From: Guillardia theta CCMP2712
Taxonomy: Eukaryota; Cryptophyceae; Pyrenomonadales; Geminigeraceae
Direction: 5' to 3'
Assembly (NCBI RefSeq): GCF_000315625.1
Contig: NW_005434630.1
Coordinates: 316,559-380,558 of the forward strand
Length of the DNA: 64,000 nucleotides
Positions 34,258-43,706 of the stretch are shown one piece after another. The notes beneath the pieces are model-generated. The model searched no databases, was not told the DNA's origin, and was given only the letters and a program-made list of their open reading frames with translations. The translations under genes were made by a program, and so were the position numbers. Numbering within the stretch: the first letter of the stretch is position 1; every line of letters starts with the position of its first letter.

Positions 34258-35046
34258 CAAGAACCCTGCGGACTGGAAGACCGACTGGCTTTGCTACTTG
34301 CTGTGCGATGGATGCGCATACGTACCTTACGACTCATGGGAGAAGGGAGAGGATAACTCTGTTGCATGCTGGAACTGTCAAGATAGGCAATGCCCGTATT
34401 GCTGCTGTGTAAGATACAACACTTGGGCGTTGGGGCCATTCTTGGGAGATGGTGGGCTCTGCTGCAAGAACCTGGGGAAGTTCTGTTGTACAACAAGTGA
34501 AGGCGCATGCTACTGCGAGAAACTCTGTGCAGACGACGGATCGTATTGCATCGACGATCGTACCTGTTTCTTGAGGAAAGAGCGCGGGGAGGTCGGGCAA
34601 GGCTCTGCGGGAAAGTGCTGCTGCGCACGATATCAGAGCGAATGCAGGCTGGAGTTTCCCTTGGACGACGACCAGATCTGCTGGAAGAACAATGGAAAGT
34701 GTCTGTGCTGCTATGGCACCGATGAATGTCAATGTCAGAAAATCGACTCGGCTGTAGGAATCCTCGCCTGCTCCGACCGCTTCTTATGTTTATTGTGCTC
34801 TTGTTTCTTGTGCCCGGAGAGAATGTTCATCGAGCTTCTCAGCAAGCGATATTGGGGAGAGGCCAAGAACGCAGCGAGTGAGAGCGTCGAGCCGCTCGCG
34901 GCGTCCAACTTCGGAAACAACCAATCCACAGGTGAAGAGCCTTGCGACTGGCGGTAGCGGGGGAGAGCTGATATGGTGCAGGAGCTGAGCAAGCTGAGGC
35001 TGCCTGTGGAGGCAAGGACGAGGTGCCGCTCGCACTGATGATGTAG
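34258..35046 (+). CDS. Novel cysteine-rich protein A, right copy
   Basis: Mirror copy of A, with an identical 219-codon frame at 34298-34957 and identical upstream reading LKNPADWKTDWLCYLLCDGC. Splicing at GTGAAG after NNQSTG to the acceptor GGTGCAG near 34980 gives AEQAEAACGGKDEVPLALMM and a stop at 35046. In the PYDSWE region it aligns with B (NPADWKTDWLCYLL with EIADWDVWWLCHTF), so A and B descend from one ancestor. Identity of the two A proteins, against divergence of the two B proteins, points to stronger constraint or more recent gene conversion in the outer block. The first exon is not identified. Confidence 0.7.
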
Positions 35047-35475
35047 GACGAGAGCCCGGCAGCTCGAGCAAGGACGCGGCTTGCTGCGATACATGAAACG
35101 ATTCTACACGAATGAGAAGGCAGGTCTTCTGGTTGCCGAGACAGGAGCTGCGTGCCGCGTGTTGGAGCCATTAAGCTAGCGGCATATGATCAAGCCTTGA
35201 ACTTAGGAGAGAAGTTGTCTGCGAAACCCATACCAAGGAAAGTTTTTCCAATTACCATCATATTTTGCGAATGCATCTCACTCGAAAACTTCGCTCAGTG
35301 TTTCCCTATTGACCCCTTTAAATATCCACACTGTAGCTGACGAGGTCCTGATACCGTCAATAACCAATTCACAATTGACAGAAAGAAATACTCGTACAGT
35401 GAATTAAATGTTTCACAAACAACATGAGTTTCGGGGGGGTTTATTGAAGATGACATGTACACAGCCAGATCTTCA
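35047..35475. other. Spacer between cysteine-rich gene A and BIN4-like gene
   Basis: The duplication ends at 35199. Beyond it the DNA is AT-richer and holds no supported gene. The genes on both sides point toward this spacer, so it contains two 3' ends. Confidence 0.5.
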
Positions 35476-36618
35476 TCATTTCTTTTTGGCTGGAGTTTTC
35501 TTGGCTGTTGGCTTTTTCGCTGCTCCTTTTTTTGCTGAGCTTCCTTTGGGTTTTGGCTTAGACTTTTGCTTGGGCTTCTTCTCCTTTCCTGCTGCCTCTG
35601 ATTTTGCTTTCTTTCCCTACAGACAAGTAAGTTTTGTTGTGACCTTTGTTTGCTACTGAAGAAAGAGAGACCTTCGGCTTCACTTCATCGTCGTCAAATT
35701 CGTTGTCATCCTCATCGGAAAGCTCAAGGTCGATGTTGTCGTCATGTGGGTTCGCGATGGGATGGACCTGCACACAGCAATCAAGTTCTGCGACATCAAG
35801 GAAAGTGGGAGGTGCAAACTGGTACCTTCACGAAATCGTTCATCACCTAAGAGTGCCAAGAATCATGAGCATGCATCGTATTCACATCATGGCATGTTAC
35901 CGACTCGATTTTGACTTCGGTAGCGCCCATATCCATGACCATCATCGTACAGCAGGGGAGGATGGATCCTTCATAGAGCTGATAGAAGCCTCAGATGTGT
36001 TCATAATACACAAAGCAATGTGCACCTGCCCTTTCAGATCAAGTTCCATGCTTCTTTCCCCAGTCTTGATGGTTCCAATGACTCCAGAATCACCCTCGAA
36101 ATCCAAGTTTTGGTCCTCGCACTGAACCACGAACATATTCTTGCAAACCCTTTTGATGTTTGGTACAAGAACAGGCACAGATTTGCTGAATCTGATCTTC
36201 GAGGTTTCAATCTTAGCTGTACCGGTCTTGACGTCACTCGTTTTCTCGTCTGCTTCCTCTGCAACAATCTTGTTTTGCAGAGACGAGGCTGCCTTTGCTG
36301 GACTTTTCTTGGCTGGCGATGATTCAGTCTTGAGCATCATCTTCTTGAATTCAGGACTCGCGTGTTTCTGCATCATCATCAAGAAGCGCTCTTCATCATC
36401 TTCTTCTTCTGGGGAGTCGTCCTTCACTTTCTTGGGACTTGCCTTCACCGTGCCTGGCGACTTTTCCTTGGTGGGCGTGACTCGTTTTCTGTTCGAGGGG
36501 GTCTCCTCCTCCTCGTTGCTCTCGTCGCTATCAAGGTTATACACGATCTTCTTCTCGTCTCCCCCTCTCCTGCGCTTCTCCACGTCGACCAGCGGCTCGT
36601 CGTCGGACGACTCGGCCA
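35476..36618 (-). CDS. BIN4-like topoisomerase VI accessory protein
   Basis: The chosen start is the ATG at 36618 (MAESSDDEPLVDVEKRRR); an upstream in-frame start at 36763 adds a less convincing extension. The N-terminal part is acidic and Lys-rich. The conserved region reads SVPVLVPNIKRVCKNMFVVQ, CEDQNLDFEGDSGVIGTI and MELDLKG. After introns it continues MVMDMGATEVKIES, VMNDFVK and VHPIANPHDDNIDL. This order (G-D-x-G-x-I-G, L-D-L-K-G, G-x-T-E-x-K-I-E-x-V-M-N-D-F) matches plant BIN4/MIDGET, a DNA-binding partner of topoisomerase VI needed for endoreduplication. A 45-base GTAGCA...TGTAG intron leads to a last exon of Lys/Ala/Pro repeats (KKPTAKKTPAKKK, TGA), typical of DNA-binding tails. Confidence 0.8.
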
Positions 36619-37630
36619 TGGTCTGTTGAGGAGTGGATGGCGGGAAACTGGCAGGAAAGGCTAGCTCGTGTGCCCGGCCTCGCCCGAGCCTCCGGTGGAA
36701 AATTTGAGATTGTTTCAAACTCATTATTTTGTACCCTAACTCAAAACTTGCCCGATTGTCCATTTAGTGATCCCTCCTCGCAAAACTGTTCCATGCGATG
36801 AAGATATTCTTCAGTAATTTTGGAATTTTCAGAGTAATTTTCAAAATGTTTCTGTCATCCAATCTGAAACTTACAATGGATGGAGTAGGTCGTATCGAAA
36901 TGGTGGGGTCAACCACTCTGAAGTAGGGGTGATTCTGGTATCATCTAAGTGGGTAGGGGTAAAATCAAAGTTGATCGGAGGAGGGGTGGGGTGGGGCTGG
37001 CCGGTGGACCACCAAAACTAGGACTTGTCAGGGGTGGGTGAAGAAAGAGTAACATGGGGTAGTCAGAGTAGGGGTATTCTTCATAGCAACATTTCGACAA
37101 ACAGCAGGGGTGTGACGCTTGAAAGATTGGGTAGGGGTGGGTATTTGAATGCTGAACAAGGAGGATGGGTGGGGTAGAGCGTGAGTGAAGACTAGGGACC
37201 TCAAAGTTGAATGGCAGCAACGAAGAATGAAGGGGTCAAGGTAAGGGAGAGGAAGGCGGGAGGGGACGATGGAGAGGCAGAGGATCAAGACAGTGAACGA
37301 AGAAGATGTGAAGGGATGGTTAGACAGAACGAACGATGCACAGAAGATGATGCAATCAGCTCAAGTGGAACGCGAGATGGGTCTTAATTGGGAGCCATGT
37401 CACTGAATAGTCAGAAAGCTGTTGAGAAAAATGTTTACGCTGTGTGTCGTTCCCTTCTAGCTCCAGAAACAGAATGATTGAGTGGTCTCAAAGTGAGAAC
37501 TGAAGTTGTTGCTATACATTTTTGAGACTCTGGAATGAATTGCTCGATTTGTACTTCGAGATCTACTATGTAGAAGCGATTGAGGGAGAAGGTTGAAAGA
37601 TAGGTTCTGTGATACGATCGTAGCTCGAGA
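36619..37630. other. Divergent spacer with G-run motifs
   Basis: Lies between the BIN4-like gene and the potassium-channel gene, which diverge. From 36900 to 37170 the plus strand has GTAGGGGTG, GGAGGGGTGGGGTGGGG and AGGGGTGGGTG words at 20-40-base spacing. 37170-37630 has no recognised feature. Confidence 0.5.
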
Positions 37631-40600
37631 ATGATCCTAAAGAATTTTATCACAATCATCGAAACTGAATTCTTTCCCGTTTTCAGCAGACTGTCATTAC
37701 GCACCAGAGCGGCTGCTCGTGGATTCTTGAAGAGTGGAGTTGATGCTGAAGTCAAGGTACAGTAATGCTGTACCATCACCTTCTTCGTTCTATACCGCTC
37801 CTTGTACTTCCTTTTGCTGCTGCTGCTGCTGCTGCTGCTAGTCCTTATCATCCCTTCATTGATGTTGTTGCTCTTCCTCCAATATGCTGCTGGTCGTTGA
37901 TGAGGTGTATCCATTGACTGTCCATCCAGAAAATCATCAGCCTCTTCAGGACTCTGACAGGTTTCCAAAGTCTCAACGTCATCTTCGCTATCGTTGGCCT
38001 TATCTTCGGCATCCGTGCCAACGAGCTCTGCACCAGGGGATATCAACCGACAGAGGAGGAGATCGCGGACGGCTACCCTGATCCGTTCAGCAAGGATCCT
38101 TTAGGTTCTGAGTGCCAAGATGTGTATCTCGTCAAGACTGGTTGTACGATTTTCACAGTTTTTCTTCTCATATGCATGGTTTGGCAATTCCGATATCGGC
38201 TGGTCATCTCGAAGTTGAAACATAGCGCCCAGTCAATGCACGCTCAAGGGGAGTCGATTCGCTTCAACCGCGAGACAAGTGATAGGGAAGAAAGAGTGAC
38301 GACGATGAACAGGCTTTTGAACTTCTGCGGTCTACATTGGAGGCTCCTCATATCTTTCGTTTTTGAGTTTGTGGCATGCATGATTCATCCCATTTCCGGG
38401 ATATCAAGAGATTACAGGAATGAAATGATGGGGAGAGTGGTATACTACAGGTTCGAAGCTGTTTGCGTCTCGGTTATGTTCATCCGGCTTTTTCATTTCC
38501 TGCGTCTCCTCTCATATTGGCTACAGTATTCGACGTACAAGAGGTACCTTACAGAAACGTGTGAGAACAAGGGGATGGTTTTCCTCCTCTTGCACGATCC
38601 CTCCATCCACCCCGGCTTGTTCATGTTCAAGGAGAACGCGGCGCAGAACCCTGAGCTATACCTTACTTCGTTCCTTTTCGTTGCAATCTTCTGTGGAGGC
38701 TACCTCATTCGCATTGCCGAGGTTGCTGCCAGCCTGGCTCATGCAGCGTACGCATGGAACAATTTCTGGCTCGCCCTTCTTGCAATGACTACCTCATACT
38801 ACGGCGACCTTGCTCCCATCACGCATTATGGAAGGTAGGCAGGCAGTCCCGTGCAGAAGGTCCTTCCCTGCTGATCCTTGCCCTCTGCAGGTTGATTTGT
38901 GCCATTCTGATGATGATCGGGCCGCTTCTTCTTCTTTATTGCATTCAATTCCCCTTGGGGTTCTTGGGGAAGACCGAGCAAGAGCAGCGGGTGAAGAAGA
39001 GAATCGATGCGGAGATGATGAAGACGGCTCTGAGGACAGCTGCGGCTCGAGTGCTTCAGTTTCGATACAGGCAAGTGCACCTTCCAATGTTTGCTGGTGA
39101 AAGTCTCCATATTGCAACGTGGAAGGACGAGCATTCCTTTGTTCCATGATCTCTTTGAAGTGGAATTCTTACATCTTCTTTGCAGAGTCAGCCGAGGAAA
39201 ATTGATAACATCAGGGGGGAGGCGAATTCTAACCCAAAAGCAGCTCAATGAGCACCAGTCAGCACTGCTTTTGGACCTAAAGAAAGCATCTAATCTCATG
39301 ATCGACCACCAGTGGATATTCCCTCACTCAGACACGGTAAGACTTCCGGAGCAAGGTGTTGGTTTGATTCTTCCTAGCAGAGGCACAAAATGAAAGAGAA
39401 GGAACGAGAGAAGCAGGTCCAAACTAAGAAATCAAGGGAGGAGATGAGCTCTGTCGAGCATCAAAGTCCCTTGTCAAGGTGCACGACGTGCAAGGACTGT
39501 CTGTCGATCTTCCACGAGATGAAATTTCTATTCCAAGACATCAAAGTGATTGGACGATTCTTGCTGATGTTCCTGTTCCATTGAAACATCAACTGCAGGA
39601 GGAAAACCGCGAGTCAGTCTCAGAGATCAGGGCACAGATGACGGAGTTGAGGAATATGATGATGGAAACGAGGGACAAGGAGACTGATCTCCATGTGAGA
39701 TTGCGATTGCGATGATTGTAAGTCCTCACTGAAGGACATGCAGCCAAAGGTATCGGAGGTTCATGTGCAGGACAACACACAGTGGTTGGAGCGAAAAGCT
39801 TCTTCCTCTTCGTACAAGAGCACCCTTGAGAAGTTCGAGGCTCTTGTTCCTTCCTTCGATAGCCTTGAAAAGCCATCTCGCAAGAACGACAAGGAGCCAG
39901 GTGGAGAAGCTGCATGCGGTAAAAGCTACCTCTGACTCACTCGCTACAGTGACGATAAGGAGGGAGGGAGTTGGGATCACGCTGACTGGGTATGAGATCT
40001 CCGAAGAAGAATGTGTCGCGATTTTCAACCAGCTGGATGCGTACAAGCATGGAGTGAGAGGATGATCGTACGATCTCATAAGGAGCTGACATTTGCCCCA
40101 GCGCTTGACCAAGGATCAGGTGGAGCAAGGATTAATTGCGATCCCCGAACTGAAGAAGAGGCTTGGAGACATCACATGCATGTTCACTGATAAGAATGGG
40201 GATGGGTACTATCCCTGCTTCTTCTTCGCGCATCTCAATCAACTTTCAGGATCTCTGTCAATGACTTCATGGCCTTCTGTGGGCTTGCCAAGTTGTCGGA
40301 CAAAAAGAAGGAGAAACGAACGTCCTCGGGTACTTCAGACTCGTCCTCCTCTGCTTTCCGTAAGGCCCTTGCCTTCCTCCGCCACTGCCTTCTCATCTCT
40401 CCGCAGGCCTTCCCCAGCGACGCTCAGACGACGAGCGGAAGAGAGGGCAGCTAACGGAGAGGAGTCGATCAATGTCACATGCCTTCTCCTCCAAGAACGA
40501 CTCTCCCACCCTTACAGGCAGCAACTTGTTCCCGAGGCTGGACCTTCAGAGGGTCCGATCCTCCGACCCGGCACAGGCCACTCCGCGCTCTCGTCCTGGA

Positions 40601-41101
40601 TCTCGACCCATCGAGCCGACGCCGAGGTACTCCGACGGGACGAGAAGCATTGCTGGGTTGCAGGAAATCAACTACTCGGGGAAGAGACGAGTAAGCCAGG
40701 AGGGAGCAAGGAGACTCCTTAGACTAATCCCTTCCTCCCTCGCAGTCGGCGGAGGATCGGACGTCTCCTACTTCCCCTAGGGGCAGAAGCGATCCTCCGC
40801 TAAACTATCGGCCGCTGCACACGTGGGATGCCAAGGCAGCGTCGATGGCTGAGAAAGACAAGACCTCCCAGGTGAGCCAGTAGAACATGCACAGAGGATG
40901 GTGATGAGAGGGAGGGCTGGAGGTGAAGTCTCAGCTGGGCTGGAGGTGAAGTCTCAGCTGGGCTCTGATCGGTCTTTTCGTCAGATCACTGGGAACTTGA
41001 CGTACGTGGGGGATGAGGTTGAGCAGAACGCGATTCCTCCAAAGTTCAGCCTCCGAGAGGTCACGCCTGAGATCATCCATATGAGGTTGACTTGGCGATG
41101 A
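37631..41101 (+). CDS. SK-like potassium channel with C-terminal EF-hands
   Basis: A first exon is proposed from the ATG at 37631 (MILKNFITIIETEF); its join to the next exon is uncertain. From 37960 the frame reads QSLNVIFAIVGLIFGIRANE (S1) and IFTVFLLICMVWQFRYRLVI (S2). Further membrane segments include LHWRLLISFVFEFVACMIHP. The pore exon has NNFWLALLAMTTSYYGDLAP and ends at a GTAGGC donor. The next exon is S6 (LICAILMMIGPLLLLYC), then KKRIDAEMMKTALRTAAARV, which resembles the calmodulin-binding domain of SK channels. A coiled coil follows (SEIRAQMTELRNMMMETRD). Past an intron, two EF-hand-like motifs appear: IFNQLDAYKHGRLTKDQVEQ and FTDKNGDG joined to ISVNDFMAFCG. A Ser/Arg-rich tail ends VTPEIIHMRLTWR. 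The first glycine of the usual GYGD filter is a tyrosine. Confidence 0.75.
37817..37842. repeat. CTG trinucleotide repeat
   Basis: Eight to nine GCT units directly in front of a TAG dinucleotide, within the first intron region of the channel gene. On the minus strand it would read as a serine run. Confidence 0.85.
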
Positions 41102-41111
41102 CGATAGCGAC

Positions 41112-41245
41112 GATGATGATGATAACGATAGGAGTGGTGGTGGTGGTGATAATGATGATCTAGAAGATAGGGGTGGTGGTGGTGGTGATGTTGTTGGTGA
41201 TGATGATGCCGATGCTGCTAATGATGATGATGTAGAGGAGAAGAA
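41112..41245. repeat. GAT and GGT trinucleotide repeats
   Basis: Interleaved GAT, GGT and ACG trinucleotides just after the channel stop codon. The stretch lies where the channel gene and a minus-strand coiled-coil gene converge, and either gene's 3' end may include it. Confidence 0.85.
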
Positions 41246-41289
41246 ACGAAATGACCGCTCTCGTGCTAGGAGGGACAATTTCCACACCG

Positions 41290-43021
41290 GGCACGGCGGT
41301 AAATTGACGCCGCGCACTCCAAGGATGAGAGACGTGGATGAGAAGCTGCTTCTGGACAGCGACTGAGGCGACTGAGGGCGAGTAGCGAGAGGTGGGGCCG
41401 AAAATATGGGAGGAGGGAGGGGCGGGAGGAGGGGGGGGCAGGAGGAGGGAGAGGCAGGATGAAGCCCTCTTTAAAGCTATTCGAATCTCCTCTTCCCCCA
41501 GCGGTTGTGAGACCTTGCAATTGATGAGATACGCTTGTTCGATCAGCAACCTTCACCTTTCTGAGGATGATCTCGTGTGCTCTCCTTTCCAGCTCCAGCT
41601 CCTTCTGCAGATCCTGCACCTTCAAAGAAACAGGAGTGAGGGCGACGAGCCTCGGAAAGGGGAAGAAGAAGAAGATGTCGATAATGATGTATGGGGAAGA
41701 AGAGGAGGAGGGTGACGTTGGTGATGATGATGGAGGGAAACCTGCAGGATTCTTTCCTCCTCCACTTGCCAGACCTCCTCCATCATCTGCGCTTTCATCT
41801 CTGCAAGCCTGCGACGAACTTATGCGCTGAAAGATGACAGGCAGAAAAGGAGATGGAGGTGGTAGAGGAGATGGAGGTGTAGAGGAGATGAAGATAGCGG
41901 AGATAGCAGTGCGAGAGGAAACCTCTTCTCCGACGCCTTCCTCTCTTCCCTACGGATAGCTTGTACGTGAGCCTAGACGAGCGATGAGGAGCTCGGGAAC
42001 GACAAACGTCCTCTTGTACCTGCACATCTGCATGCGCTCCTGCTGCCATCTTCACTCCCTGGGCTTGCGCGTCGGACACCAAGAGCTCTAGGGAGCGGAT
42101 GCGACGCCTGCTGGTCTCAAGGAGAGCATCAGCATGGATCTTCGCTGCCTGTGCAAATGTCACGAGTGTACACAATGAAGAGGAGAAGGGAGGGAGGGAG
42201 GGAGGGAGGGAGGGAGGGAGAGCTGAAGAAGGAAGACGAGAAGTGAGGAATGCTGAGGAGCAGAGGATCAATGACAGGGGGAGCAGATCCCCTCACCTGG
42301 TGCTCCTTCTCCTTCTTAGACGCTGAGCGCAACAAGTTTCAGGAAAGGCATCTCCTTCCCTCACAGCCTCACCTTGCTCCAGCTCACGGCGAAGTCTCAG
42401 GATGATCGTGTCCTGCAAGCACTGAGAAGAGGAGGAGGAGGGTCGGTGCATGTTGACCTTGGCGTTGACTCGCCATCTCGAGAACACTGTGGATTTCAAA
42501 CTCAGTCGCCGCTCTTGATCATGCTTCCTCTCCCAGTAGTTGGAGATGCGAGTTGCTTGCTCCTGCTTGTTTCTCTCCTCGTTCTGCCAAGGTATCACTC
42601 GCGTCTCTCCACGATCCGCTTGTCACCTGCAGCAAGACAAGGCATCGCTCCAAATCTCGACAATGTCGACGTGCGTCCACCAGCATCGTCGCGACTTCTC
42701 CCTCCCTACATCGACCGAGCGCGCCATTGGTCGCATTCAACGTCTGCAGGAGAGTGAGGGCCTGGGAGGATGCAACAGCTCACGCACCAGGAGCAGGCTC
42801 TTCCTCGCTTCCTCCACAACTTCCCCTCGGATTCTTCCTGCTTCTGAGCAGGTTGATCCTCCTCCTCCCTGTCCTTCGTCCACTCGGCCTACCTTACGGG
42901 CGTCACCAGAATCTCCTCCTCTCCCTCCCCCCCATGCATGGCCGTCTCGTGCCGTCGCGTTCTTCTTCTTCTCGTATGCCTCGGCATCGCGAAGCTCTAA
43001 CCGCATGTCCAGCATCGCCAA
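41290..43021 (-). CDS. Coiled-coil protein, multi-exon
   Basis: The start at 43021 gives MAMLDMRLELRDAEAYEKKK. Following exons read RKSLLLVRELLHPPRPSL, NATNGALGRCREGEVATMLV, DARRHCRDLERCLVLLQ, QEQATRISNYWERKHDQERR, LSLKSTVFSRWRVNAKVNMH, DTIILRLRRELEQGE, AAKIHADALLETSRRRIRSL, LRRLAEMKAQMMEEVWQVEE and QDLQKELELERRAHEIILRK. The charged heptad pattern runs through most exons, so a long rod is likely. The motif SLKSTVFSRWRVNAK resembles the SFI1-type repeats that bind centrin (F-x-x-W). The 3' end is not fixed: several frames stay open between 41290 and 41500. The function is inferred only as cytoskeletal or centrosomal scaffold. Confidence 0.6.
42186..42222. repeat. GGGA tetranucleotide repeat
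   Basis: About nine GGGA units on the plus strand, inside an intron of the coiled-coil gene. Confidence 0.9.
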
Positions 43022-43706
43022 AATCCACCAGCCTCAACGGAAATATCAAAAAAAGAAAAACGTCTAACCTTTTTTAGTTAGCCTTTTAGAGACCCGGCTG
43101 GCCCGCCGGGCTCGGCCCGGCCCGGCCCTGTTGAGACTGGTGACGGAGCACAAGTTTGTTAGACTTGTACTGTGCCAAAGCCATGCAGACATCATATCGA
43201 CTTTGAGTAAAATCGACCTCAGTTGTAACAAGACAGTTTTCGCTCTCAAGACCGAGTTTAATGCACACGAAAAACAGAATTGAGGAGCCGCATGACATGA
43301 TAGATAGACTGTATGCTTGGATGTGATACCCAACTTGCAAGCATCCAGGCATGAGAAGACCGTAGTAAGACGAGTAGGAAGATCTCCTGTTCGTCACCGT
43401 ACTACATTGCCGCCTTGAAACGCGTAAGGGTCGTCTTGGTTTGCAGGAGAGTTTTTTTAACTCGGGGCTATCTGACTGGCACGGCTGGCATGCGACCTGG
43501 GCCCGGCCCATGACTCAGTGACTGGACCACTCACTAGAGCGATAGATGTGATGTACTATGTGAAGTCATCGATCTCGACAAACAGCTTATCGGAATCAAC
43601 CAGGACTATCTTGAACTTGTGAACCTGTTGGATTCATATATCCGTGGCACCGTTTTTGGAGAGGAGGATATTCCCTCTCGTTCTATCACAGCACCATTCA
43701 TGGCTG
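43022..43706. other. Intergenic region with GC-rich dispersed element
   Basis: 43085-43140 holds a GGCTGGCCCGCCGGGCTCGG block followed by GGCCCGGCCC; 43480-43545 holds GGCCCGGCCCATGACTCAGT and GACTGG. The DNA between is of normal composition, with no gene supported. The same words occur at 17.2, 31.0-31.3 and 63.45-63.72 kb. Confidence 0.5.

Larger units (their letters stand above)
28463..35199. repeat. Large inverted duplication with gene pairs
   Basis: Two blocks on the left recur in reverse complement on the right. Outer block: 28463-29809 pairs with 33861-35199 (about 1.34 kb). Inner block: 30214-31173 pairs with 32244-33209 (about 0.96 kb). The arms are near-identical with scattered substitutions and small indels, such as nine bases near 29605 and an in-frame 12-base duplication at about 31139-31150 present only on the left. 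Between the blocks each arm has unrelated DNA: 29810-30213 on the left and 33210-33860 on the right. The centre, 31174-32243, is single-copy. Each arm holds one gene A and one gene B, divergently arranged. Confidence 0.95.

Noticed and set aside
37435-38046. 203-codon minus-strand frame with a serine run
   Set aside because: It is antisense to channel exons that read as membrane segments. The serine run comes from the CTG repeat.
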